Source: a virus. Taken from it: a stretch of DNA of 26,287 nucleotides. Positions 7,090 through 14,290 of the stretch are shown here, in pieces. Both the position numbers and the translations under genes were made by a program. Numbering within the stretch: the stretch's first letter is position 1; the number at the start of each line of letters is the position of its first letter. The stretch covers positions 1-26,287 of the IMG/VR virus record IMGVR_UViG_3300037839_000350; one strand, 5' to 3'. Below the pieces are notes generated by a model. The model searched no databases and was not told where the DNA came from. It saw only the letters and a list, made by a program, of their open reading frames with translations.

Positions 7090-7953
7090 TTATTTTTGTT
7101 TTATTCTTTGCAAATAGGCGATCTCCCCACCACCCTGGAGGACTCCAGCATCGGTGAGTTTATCTTCTATCTCCTGTGCGACTGCCGCTTTTGACCCTCG
7201 CGGGGCTTTGGCGGAGTACGCTTTCAGAAGTTGTGCTGCCGAAACTTCGCATACGGCTGCGAACTCTTCGGGGGTGAGTCGGTCTTTAACCAACTCAAAA
7301 GTGATTTGGGCATCGGTAATGGTGCGCCGTCCCGAGCGATGCTTTATCTCGAAGCCAGGGATGTCTTCACCAGTCTCGATCGCGAACTGAGTGTTTTCCT
7401 TTCGAACTCTGTCGCACCAGGGTTCGAGAACACGTCGTAGAATCTCTGCCTTCCCGCGAAGCTCAGGAGTAGCGAGTTGTTCGGGATTATATAGGTCGAT
7501 GAGTTCAGAGTCGGGTGTCAGCTCAACGAACTTAGAGGAGATGATGAGTGCCTTTTTATGTAAGGCGAGGCAGGTAGCTTTCGCCCCGCAGTACATACAC
7601 GCGTATTCGCTCGGCCTGAGTTCTTTAGTATCGTGTTTCGCGCGAGCAATTACGGTACTTACTCTTAACTTCATTTTGTCAAAATCAGCAGAACGAAAGA
7701 AAGCGTGTCGGCTTACACTATTCAACCGAGGCTGGGCGAAGACTACTTCCACCATTTGCACTTCGGGGTATTTCTCAAAGACCCCGATCGCGTACGCCCA
7801 CCCTTGCAAGTTGAACTCTGCGTCCTCGACGGGTTGCCACCCGAACTTGGCATCTGCAATGATGGCTCGATCGGCCTTCATCATCACGACGTCTGCCGTA
7901 CCAAAAGTAAGCCCGTTGCAGATTGAGAGCTTAAGCTCTTTTGAAATTGTCAT
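7090..7953 (-). CDS. DUF2800/RecB-type nuclease, catalytic C-terminal part (287 aa)
   Basis: This ORF carries the core PD-(D/E)XK residues of a RecB-like nuclease: Gly-Thr-Ala-Asp21, then Asp34-Ala-Lys36 and Gln50 in a Gln-Gly-Trp-Ala-Tyr-Ala helix. It also has a Cys119-x2-Cys122-x5-Cys128 cluster of the kind that binds an iron-sulfur cluster in AddB/Cas4 relatives. The domain's N-terminal section is encoded in the overlapping upstream ORF (7931-8173), in a different frame. I chose ATG 7951-7953 because GAGGAA lies 7 bases upstream. The frame is open back to ATG 7989 (299 aa), without a better ribosome site. The enzyme probably acts as a recombination exonuclease with the SNF2 and RuvC-like proteins. 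Confidence 0.8.
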   Translation of the reverse strand: MTISKELKLSICNGLTFGTADVVMMKADRAIIADAKFGWQPVEDAEFNLQGWAYAIGVFEKYPEVQMVEVVFAQPRLNSVSRHAFFRSADFDKMKLRVSTVIARAKHDTKELRPSEYACMYCGAKATCLALHKKALIISSKFVELTPDSELIDLYNPEQLATPELRGKAEILRRVLEPWCDRVRKENTQFAIETGEDIPGFEIKHRSGRRTITDAQITFELVKDRLTPEEFAAVCEVSAAQLLKAYSAKAPRGSKAAVAQEIEDKLTDAGVLQGGGEIAYLQRIKQK

Positions 7954-8173
7954 TTTGTAATTCCTCTTCAAGCGCTTTGAATAAGTCATTGACCATTGTG
8001 ACGCAACGCAACTGCTCCTCGTTCAACCCAGAGAAATCACCGGTCTCCAGAGCCTTGTGCATCATCGTGCCTTCCTCAGCTGCCGCAGAAGATGATCCGC
8101 TATCGGGTTGCCATCCGGCACAAGCTTCCCGATACATTAATTGCGATGGTGAAAATTGGTGGTGGGTACTCAT
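7931..8173 (-). CDS. DUF2800/RecB-type nuclease, detached N-terminal part (80 aa)
   Basis: The ATG overlaps the stop of the SNF2 gene (ATGA, 8170-8173). The product matches the start of DUF2800 nucleases: Phe-Ser-Pro-Ser-Gln-Leu opening, Cys18, and Ala-Glu-Glu-Gly-Thr-Met-Met-His39-Lys-Ala-Leu-Glu, where the His is the motif I metal-site residue of the RecB nuclease family and the Cys would be the first iron-sulfur ligand. It stops at TAA 7931-7933 in the middle of the domain, and the rest follows in the +1 frame. Either two chains assemble, a frameshift joins them, or the sequence has an error. Confidence 0.75.
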   Translation of the reverse strand: MSTHHQFSPSQLMYREACAGWQPDSGSSSAAAEEGTMMHKALETGDFSGLNEEQLRCVTMVNDLFKALEEELQNDNFKRA

Positions 8174-9435
8174 AGTGTTTCTAGATCTCCGTCATTGAGC
8201 GTTTCAATGTTCTTTAGTTTCGAGCGAACTCGCTTCATAACCTTTTCCTCGATCGATCCGTCTGCAAAAACAATTTGTTGTACACTTTTAGAAAGTGATC
8301 CAGCTCGGTGAATTCGTCCGAGAGCTTGCTTCAAATCGATTGCGGAATACGTCGGACAAATCAGGGAACTGCGAGGGCGTCCATTTAAGTCGTGGAGTGA
8401 GAGACCAACTCCGCCGGACTGTATCTGACAAAAAATATTAGGAACTTCGTTGCTCTGGAAACGGTCAATGGCTTCTTTTCTTTCTTCTTCAGTTTGTCCT
8501 CCTATGACCATCGAGGAGTCTGGCACTTCCTGACAAAGGCTGTCAAGGGAATTCCGAAAGTTACAAAAAACAACCACGCTTCGACCTTCATCGTTTAAGG
8601 AGCGAACGAGATCAACCAACACCGGAACGCGGAGTAGCTCAGCTTCCTGCCTCGCCCGCAGAATCTCCGTCATTGGGTGGGGCTTGTCGGAAGCTTTGCT
8701 TTGCTCCAGCTCAGCCAACCTGTCTGCGAGATCCTTCCAGATTGCGTCTACATCGCCACAATCATAGCTGATGCAGTGGACTTCATTGTCGGGGAAGGCG
8801 TCACCAAGATCCGAGATGCGTACGCGAGAAGCCTTAGAGGCTATCGCTTGGTGGATCTCTGCCAGCTTGGGCTTGCCACCGAAATAAGCGAAAGCGCCCC
8901 ACGGGGCTTTCTTAACTCCGTTCTTCAAGAGCCATGGGAAAAAGTCTGTATACTTGTGGAGGCCGAGAAGAAAACCCGTGGCCTTCATATCCATAGGGTT
9001 GCTCGCAAAAGTTGCCGAAAGCATGAGAGTATAAAAGGGACCAGATTGGATAAGCATTTTTCCGTTTAGGGAGTTGGGACCTTTGCACCGATGGACTTCG
9101 TCCCAAATTAACAGCGTTCCCTCGGCCAGCCCCGACCAGCACCACATGCCGCCCGTGAAATCACCATACTCCGTAGACCCCGCACGGAGCTTCTCGTAAT
9201 TTAAAATGAAGGTGGGGGTTAGCTTTGCCGTCTTACACCATTCCTTCCACGTTGGGATCACTGCCTTGGGGCAGATGATAGCGAAAGGCTTGCCTAGTTC
9301 TCGGGCTACCCAGACTGCTTTAGCCGTCTTACCAGTGCCAGTATCGCTCCAGTCGGCTGCCACCCGATGCTCACGCAGAGAACCCAGCAAAGCTTCGGCA
9401 GAAGGCTTCTGCCAGTCGTAGAGTTCGAGCATCAC
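8170..9435 (-). CDS. SNF2-family DNA helicase/translocase (421 aa)
   Basis: This protein is an ATP-driven superfamily 2 translocase, probably remodelling DNA for phage recombination or replication. Motif I is Asp31-Thr-Gly-Thr-Gly-Lys-Thr37, Ia follows as Ile-Ile-Cys-Pro-Lys-Ala, motif II is WDEVH (111-115), and motif III is SAT (140-142). The second RecA domain has VVVFCNF (287-293), IQSGGVGLSL (338-347) and motif VI QALGRIHRAG (370-379). It is shorter than cellular SNF2 proteins, as is usual in phages. The start is GTG 9433-9435 or ATG 9430-9432, both overlapping the RuvC-like stop. Confidence 0.92.
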   Translation of the reverse strand: MMLELYDWQKPSAEALLGSLREHRVAADWSDTGTGKTAKAVWVARELGKPFAIICPKAVIPTWKEWCKTAKLTPTFILNYEKLRAGSTEYGDFTGGMWCWSGLAEGTLLIWDEVHRCKGPNSLNGKMLIQSGPFYTLMLSATFASNPMDMKATGFLLGLHKYTDFFPWLLKNGVKKAPWGAFAYFGGKPKLAEIHQAIASKASRVRISDLGDAFPDNEVHCISYDCGDVDAIWKDLADRLAELEQSKASDKPHPMTEILRARQEAELLRVPVLVDLVRSLNDEGRSVVVFCNFRNSLDSLCQEVPDSSMVIGGQTEEERKEAIDRFQSNEVPNIFCQIQSGGVGLSLHDLNGRPRSSLICPTYSAIDLKQALGRIHRAGSLSKSVQQIVFADGSIEEKVMKRVRSKLKNIETLNDGDLETL

Positions 9436-9893
9436 TCTGTCTTTACTCCGTACTCAAGGAGTAAGAGGGCATCTGATATTGCCAAAGTTACGTCAAGATC
9501 TGGGAATAAAAATTGAGCTTTTGATTTTAGTTTGTTCTTCCATTTTGTACGGTTGCCTTCGCTGGTTCCAAGGCCGAGGAAGCCCTGCCACTTCTGGGGA
9601 CGAACCATAACAATGCGAGCACCTAGGGTTGTTAAGCAACCGAGGAGGAAACCAAAGTTCCGGCCAAAAACAAACATAGCCGAACCGGGCTGAGGCCGAC
9701 CTATGTATCCACCGACCTCTTCAATAATACAAGTTGGCTTATCGAGATGATAATAAATTTCTTTTAGTTTAGCGCAGATGTCGGGCTCTGTTTTCGGCAT
9801 CGCTACGGCTCGGGCTCCGTAAGCGAGCTTCCAAGCTATGCCACCACTTTTCCCTGGATCGATTGCGATAAATTCTTTGGCTGATGCGATCAT
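9432..9893 (-). CDS. RuvC-like Holliday-junction resolvase (153 aa)
   Basis: This is an RNase H-fold nuclease that would cut branched DNA before packaging or during recombination. The first strand FIAIDPGKSGG holds catalytic Asp12, the fourth strand has Cys-Ile-Ile-Glu58-Glu59-Val-Gly, and the last helix has Ser-Asp141-Ala-Leu-Leu-Leu-Leu-Glu-Tyr-Gly, matching the acidic triad or tetrad of phage RuvC-type resolvases. I start it at ATG 9891-9893, which overlaps the stop of a 29-aa upstream ORF like its neighbours. The frame is open back to a TTG at 9932, without a ribosome site. Confidence 0.85.
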   Translation of the reverse strand: MIASAKEFIAIDPGKSGGIAWKLAYGARAVAMPKTEPDICAKLKEIYYHLDKPTCIIEEVGGYIGRPQPGSAMFVFGRNFGFLLGCLTTLGARIVMVRPQKWQGFLGLGTSEGNRTKWKNKLKSKAQFLFPDLDVTLAISDALLLLEYGVKTE

Positions 9894-9979
9894 AGGATTA
9901 CTATTTTTTCTTTCATCGTTTGACCCTGGCAAGAAACCAACAGGCCGTCAATAACGAAATCTTGATTTATTTTTGACAT
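9890..9979 (-). CDS. possible 29-aa leader ORF of the minus-strand block
   Basis: The ATG at 9977-9979 opens a 29-codon frame whose TGA overlaps the ATG chosen for the RuvC-like gene (ATGA, 9890-9893). The product begins Met-Ser-Lys-Ile-Asn-Gln and ends Lys-Glu-Lys-Ile-Val-Ile-Leu. Only a weak AGTTAGG precedes the start. The ATGA coupling, which is the rule in this block, is the main support. It may be a leader peptide that couples translation, or a chance ORF. Confidence 0.4.
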   Translation of the reverse strand: MSKINQDFVIDGLLVSCQGQTMKEKIVIL

Positions 9980-9994
9980 GGCCTAACTTCGGAA

Positions 9995-11731
9995 ATGGGT
10001 GAGAGCCAAGGTTTTGAGCGGTATGGCCGAATTTGGCCGATGGGGACAACGGACGTCACTATTGAACTTGTAGCCTTCCGCGAAAACTTTTCTCCAGCGC
10101 GGGGAGGCCTCGGGAAATACGCGCATTTTCGGAAGATCGTTGAGATACTTTGGCCGTACGATAAAAAGAAATTCAAGGACGGCTTCCAGTGGAACCCGTG
10201 GGCAGAGAGAATTTTCGAGGCCGCTTGCGAGCATAAATTTTTAGGGATCTCTGGTCCGAAGTCTTCGAGCAAAACTCACTGCATCGGCATCTGGGGTTTA
10301 GTGAATTGGCTTTGCGATCCTTTTAATACTTTAGTACTCGTCACCACTACGTCGGTTCGAGAGGCTCGAAAACGAATGTGGGGAGTCATTCGGGAGAGGC
10401 ATCTCCAAGTCCCTGGCCTTCCCGGTAAGATCGTGGATTCGATGGGGAAGTTGATTATGGAGGACGCTGGCTCCGATAGGTCGAGCATTACTCTCATTCC
10501 TTCGGCCAAGGACAAGGAGAAGGAGGCCACCGAAAAGCTCATAGGCCTAAAGAATAAAAGGGTATTCCTTCTAGTCGACGAGGCTACCGATGTCTCCCCA
10601 GCTATCTTCGAGGCAGTACACAATCTGGATTCCAACCCCTACTTTCAAATCATAGCCCTTGGAAATTTTGCCAGTAGCTACGACCCCTTTGGTCAGTTCA
10701 TTACCCCTAAAGACACATGGAACAGTGTGAACTGCGAGATGGACGACTGGCCCATTTCCCGCGGGCATTGCATCCACTTGGACGGCGAGAAGACACCCAA
10801 CCTAGACTCGGACGACCAGTGGCCGTTTCTGCTTACCTCCAAGCAGCTCCGCGATGCAAAGGAGTACCAAGGAGAGAACTCACTTTCATACTGGCGGTTC
10901 ATTAGGTCGTTCCCGTCCCCTATTGGGGCGGAGCAGAATATCTACTCTGAGGCGGACATCCGAAAATACGAGGGAGAGCCGCAGCCTAAGTGGGACGGCA
11001 CACCCATCAAAGTTGCTGGCTTTGATCCTAGCTTTACCAACGGAGGAGATAGGTCGGTGCTGTATTTCGGCAACTACGGGAAGACGGATTTAGGCCTAAG
11101 CTGTGTTGCCTTCGGTAAAGCCCACTTATTGCGGGAAGACTCCACCAAAGCAAATGAGCCTAGAAACTTCCAGATTGCCCGACAGGTACGAGAAATGTGC
11201 GAGAAAGAGGGAGTTAAGCCCGAACACCTAGCGATCGACGCCACGGGCGCTGGGGACCCGTTTTGCGACATCCTGAGCGAGTTGTGGTCTCCACGGATCT
11301 TCCGAGTGAAGTTTGGAGAGAAGCCCACTACACTCCCGACTAGCGCCGTTTCGCCAGTAAAAGCCAATGAGAAGTTCTCGAACCGAGTTACTGAACTTTG
11401 GTACGTGGGGGTGGAGTTTTTGCGTTCGAGGCAACTAAAGGGTATTACACCCGACCTTGGGCGTGAACTTACCGCTAGGAAATATAGTACTATGTCGGGC
11501 GGTAAACTCGTTGTTGAACCAAAGAAGGACATGAAAGCTCGGATTGGGAAAAGTCCTGATTTGGCGGATGCTGCTTTCCTACTGCTAGATCTTTGTCGTC
11601 AAAGGCTGGGGGCGTACGCGGGTGGGAAGATGGCCGGCAATCGCCAAGAGAACTGGGGCAAGATGGCAAAAAGACTAGATGTAGCTTCTTACGGAGATAG
11701 GAACGTTTTAGGCGTTCATAACCTCTCTTGA
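9995..11731 (+). CDS. terL: terminase large subunit (578 aa)
   Basis: This is the DNA-packaging motor ATPase and nuclease. The ATPase has a P-loop GPKSSSKT (87-94), a Walker B FLLVDEA (191-197) and a coupling-like segment LGNF (222-225). The nuclease domain has Phe-Asp344-Pro-Ser, Leu-Ala-Ile-Asp415-Ala-Thr-Gly and a C-terminal Pro-Asp-Leu-Ala-Asp525-Ala, the three acidic positions of the RNase H-like nuclease. It opens the plus-strand packaging and structure block. The ATG at 9995 has no good Shine-Dalgarno, and Met16 (ATG 10040) is an alternative. No small-terminase gene is seen beside it. Confidence 0.95.
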   Translation: MGESQGFERYGRIWPMGTTDVTIELVAFRENFSPARGGLGKYAHFRKIVEILWPYDKKKFKDGFQWNPWAERIFEAACEHKFLGISGPKSSSKTHCIGIWGLVNWLCDPFNTLVLVTTTSVREARKRMWGVIRERHLQVPGLPGKIVDSMGKLIMEDAGSDRSSITLIPSAKDKEKEATEKLIGLKNKRVFLLVDEATDVSPAIFEAVHNLDSNPYFQIIALGNFASSYDPFGQFITPKDTWNSVNCEMDDWPISRGHCIHLDGEKTPNLDSDDQWPFLLTSKQLRDAKEYQGENSLSYWRFIRSFPSPIGAEQNIYSEADIRKYEGEPQPKWDGTPIKVAGFDPSFTNGGDRSVLYFGNYGKTDLGLSCVAFGKAHLLREDSTKANEPRNFQIARQVREMCEKEGVKPEHLAIDATGAGDPFCDILSELWSPRIFRVKFGEKPTTLPTSAVSPVKANEKFSNRVTELWYVGVEFLRSRQLKGITPDLGRELTARKYSTMSGGKLVVEPKKDMKARIGKSPDLADAAFLLLDLCRQRLGAYAGGKMAGNRQENWGKMAKRLDVASYGDRNVLGVHNLS

Positions 11732-11754
11732 CGAAATCGTTTCAATGTTAGAGT
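11728..11754 (+). promoter_or_regulatory. copy 1 of recurring TTGAC-N16-TTA element
   Basis: TTGACGAAATCGTTTCAATG begins here and is followed by TTAGAG, giving TTGACG and TAGAGT with a 15-base spacer. It lies before the portal gene (GTG at 11764). It shares TGACGAAAT with the copy at 13981 and the same spacing with copies at 15535, 17564 and, on the minus strand, 457-483. It may be a promoter for the packaging genes or another shared signal. Confidence 0.45.
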
Positions 11755-11763
11755 TGGGGACAC

Positions 11764-13974
11764 GTGTCTATCGAACTCGAATCGTTATCGGAGTCCGGGA
11801 AAGCGCCTAGGACGAGGATTAAGGATGCAAAATCTGCACATGCCATTTACATGTCGATGCGCCAATCTGATGACGCCTCGGCCATAGACCGTCAGAAAAT
11901 CCAAGCGATGTTGGATGGCGAACCTCCGTACTCCTCTTCGCAGCTCAAATCGCTGGGGCAAGGCTACCGAGCCAACCTAAACTTCGGTGAAGCAGCGGCA
12001 GCGCTTGAAACCTCCCTCGCAGCATATTCCGACTTAGTTAACTCTGTTGATCGCCTTATCTCCGTCAAAACCTCCGAAGGTGACCCCGCACAACGGATTG
12101 AATGGGAGAGCATCATTGCCGAAGAGTTCCACCGAACGATTACAGATTGGGACGAGTTCTTTTACAAACAGCAGCTACTCGCCCACCAGTTCGTTTCGCA
12201 AGGGGTAGGGGTAGCTTACTTCGAAGATAATCGTAATTGGCAGTGGAACGTTTGTGGGCTCCGAGACTTCAAGGCACCTCGCGGCACCCCAGCGTGCGAT
12301 ACCAAAATCGAAATCGCCACCATCGAGAGGAACTTCTTAGTAGGTGAACTTTATTCTTTTATTGAAAACGCCAAGGTTGCGGCAGAGCTCGGTTGGAACG
12401 TTGAAGAGACACGGAAGGCAATCTTACTCTCCACCGAGAACGGCAACGCCACCACCCGTGATTGGGAACGTTTCCAGGAGGAAGTTAAAAATAACGATTT
12501 GATGTATTCGCACAGCCGATCGAAAGTCGTCCGATGCGTTCACTACTTCGTAAAAGAATTTGATGGGACACTCTCCCATTATATTGGTACGCGAGCTGGG
12601 GATACTGATGATTTCTTGTTTAAGTGCCCAAGCCGTTTTGACCATACCAACGAGGCGTTCGTCCTCTTTAACTTCGGTATCGGCACGAATGGGCTTCTCC
12701 ACAGCATCCGTGGCCTTGGTTACAAACTTTTCCCCTTCGTCCAGTTGTCTAATCGGATGCGCAACGCAGTAGTAGACGGAGCAATGCTCTCCTCGGCCTT
12801 GATGATTCAGCCTGCAACTGGAGAAGATGTCTCCAACTTAAGCCTAGTTTACAATGGTCCCCTCTCGATCCTTCCTCCTGGGATCAATGTGATTGATAAG
12901 GTCATGCCGAACCTAGCGGCAAACGTTCTTCCTATTGTCCGTGATCTCGAGACTGTTCGAGCGAATAACACGGGAACATATAGCCAACGCCAGCTAATGC
13001 CCGATGGGGACGCACGAACCGCTACAGAAGTTAATGCCCAGCTCAGCCAGCAATCGATCCTTTCAACTCAGGCGATGAATGCATATTACGTTCCTTTTCA
13101 GAAACTCCTCTCAGAGCAATTCCGACGTCTAGCTACTGTTAAGTACCGCAAAGACGAACCCGCCGGCGAAGCCTCTATTGATTTCCGTAAAAGGATCGAG
13201 GCTCGTGGAGTTCCTTGGGAGGCAGTCGAGAATGTGTACCGAGTCCAAGCCGTTCGCGCCATCGGTGCCGGAAGTCCTGGAGCTCGGATGCTGGCCTTTA
13301 ACGAGTTCATGCAGATCATGCCTAGGTTCGACGAAGTTGGACAACGTAACCTTATTCGCGACCGAGTGGCTGCTCGTGTGGGTTATGATCAGGTGGATAG
13401 GTATATTCCCAAGGGCGAAGTCGAGAGGATCCCCATCGATGCGAAAATTGCCGAGCTCGAGAATGGCACGATGCAAGGTGGTCGAGGAGTTAGCGTTAAC
13501 CCAGGAGAGAACCACGCCGTTCACGCGAAGGTTCATATCGAGGACGCAGGACGATTCTTACAAGCTCTCGAGCAAAACAAGGTCGACCCCAAAACGGCTT
13601 TTGCTTACCTCCAACTCCAGTACCCACATTCTTCCGAGCACATCCAGCAACTGGCTTCTGATCCGACTCGAGAGCAAGAAATCGGGATGTACAAGCAAGC
13701 GCTCAACCAGATGCGCGAGGCTGTTGAAAATATTGGGAAACAGCTAGCGGCCCAGCAGCAGAAAGCCGCCCAAGCCCAACAGCAGGCTCAACAACAGCAA
13801 GGACAAAGCGACCCGAAAACTATGATTGCTGTCCAGAGGGCCCAAGTGGATTCTCAAATAAAAATGAGCCAAGCCAAACTTGATCAGCAGTTGAAGATGG
13901 CCGATGTTCAGCAGAAACTTGCAATTCGTGACGCTGAAGCAGCTCAAAAGATCAGAGCGAATTCTCTTGCCTAA
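11764..13974 (+). CDS. portal protein (736 aa)
   Basis: This is the ring through which DNA enters the capsid and to which the tail attaches. The assignment rests on position straight after the large terminase, on length close to P22-type portals, and on layout. A mixed N-terminal wing region is followed by a central segment with Leu-Ser-Asn-Arg-Met-Arg-Asn-Ala-Val-Val-Asp-Gly and a Thr-Ala-Thr-Glu-Val-Asn-Ala helix typical of podophage portals. The C-terminus is a long helix with a Gln/Ala-rich run (about 665-690), which would fit a barrel extension. The start is GTG, preceded by GGGGA. No other reading of this frame makes sense. Confidence 0.85.
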   Translation: MSIELESLSESGKAPRTRIKDAKSAHAIYMSMRQSDDASAIDRQKIQAMLDGEPPYSSSQLKSLGQGYRANLNFGEAAAALETSLAAYSDLVNSVDRLISVKTSEGDPAQRIEWESIIAEEFHRTITDWDEFFYKQQLLAHQFVSQGVGVAYFEDNRNWQWNVCGLRDFKAPRGTPACDTKIEIATIERNFLVGELYSFIENAKVAAELGWNVEETRKAILLSTENGNATTRDWERFQEEVKNNDLMYSHSRSKVVRCVHYFVKEFDGTLSHYIGTRAGDTDDFLFKCPSRFDHTNEAFVLFNFGIGTNGLLHSIRGLGYKLFPFVQLSNRMRNAVVDGAMLSSALMIQPATGEDVSNLSLVYNGPLSILPPGINVIDKVMPNLAANVLPIVRDLETVRANNTGTYSQRQLMPDGDARTATEVNAQLSQQSILSTQAMNAYYVPFQKLLSEQFRRLATVKYRKDEPAGEASIDFRKRIEARGVPWEAVENVYRVQAVRAIGAGSPGARMLAFNEFMQIMPRFDEVGQRNLIRDRVAARVGYDQVDRYIPKGEVERIPIDAKIAELENGTMQGGRGVSVNPGENHAVHAKVHIEDAGRFLQALEQNKVDPKTAFAYLQLQYPHSSEHIQQLASDPTREQEIGMYKQALNQMREAVENIGKQLAAQQQKAAQAQQQAQQQQGQSDPKTMIAVQRAQVDSQIKMSQAKLDQQLKMADVQQKLAIRDAEAAQKIRANSLA

Positions 13975-13980
13975 ATCTAC

Positions 13981-14007
13981 ATGACGAAATAGTGTCAAGA
14001 CTATGAA
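13981..14007 (+). promoter_or_regulatory. copy 2 of recurring TTGAC-N16-TTA element
   Basis: ATGACGAAATAGTGTCAAG is followed by ACTATGAA, giving the same 15-base spacing to TATGAA. Nine bases (TGACGAAAT) are identical to the copy before the portal. The downstream half overlaps the ATG at 14003, so as a sigma-70-like promoter it would start RNA past that codon. Either upstream transcripts supply the 94-aa gene, or the element is not a classical promoter. Confidence 0.4.
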
Positions 14008-14287
14008 CTTAAATGACTGGTGGAAACGCGAAGACTTGCAACTCCTCTGGAAACAAACTTGGGAATCTGAGCACATGGTAAAAGGATTAGAGGTTCTCAA
14101 AAACGTGGCTCTCCCCGCATACACGACTCCACCTACTGGTTGCGACGTCATTGACCACAACGCTTTGATGAATGCTCGCCGGGAAGGGTACTACGATGTT
14201 TTACGAAATATTGAGAACCTCAAAGAAACGAAAACTACAAACCCCGAACTACCCCAAGGTTGGGATAACGTGAAGAAGGAAGACTAA
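14003..14287 (+). CDS. small protein between portal and scaffold (94 aa)
   Basis: The ATG at 14003 has no Shine-Dalgarno and lies inside a recurring TTGAC-type element. The product has an aromatic, charged N-terminus (two Trp in the first 10 residues), a short His/Glu-rich middle and an acidic, Asn-rich end. It carries no membrane segment or recognised motif. Its place between portal and scaffold suggests a head-assembly accessory. Alternatives cannot be excluded. Confidence 0.65.
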   Translation: MNLNDWWKREDLQLLWKQTWESEHMVKGLEVLKNVALPAYTTPPTGCDVIDHNALMNARREGYYDVLRNIENLKETKTTNPELPQGWDNVKKED

Positions 14288-14290
14288 GTT

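Noticed and set aside
7087-7113. Minus-strand TTGCAA-N15-TAAAAT ahead of the 247-aa gene
   Set aside because: It lies in a very A-rich stretch where such matches are expected, and the implied RNA start would fall on the ribosome site.
7391-7960. Open 189-codon plus-strand frame opposite the DUF2800 nuclease
   Set aside because: It is antisense to a gene with clear catalytic motifs, with Ser/Arg-rich shadow composition and no ribosome site.
9432-9932. Longer RuvC-like protein starting at TTG 9932
   Set aside because: No ribosome site. The ATG at 9893 overlaps an upstream stop like its neighbours, and the conserved fold begins only a few residues later.
9973-9978. TTGACA upstream of the terminase as a further copy of the recurring element
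   Set aside because: No TTA or -10-like sequence at the right distance, and the rest does not match the other copies.
13178-13747. Open 189-codon plus-strand frame inside the portal gene
   Set aside because: It is an alternative frame of a well-supported gene with no motifs or start signal of its own.
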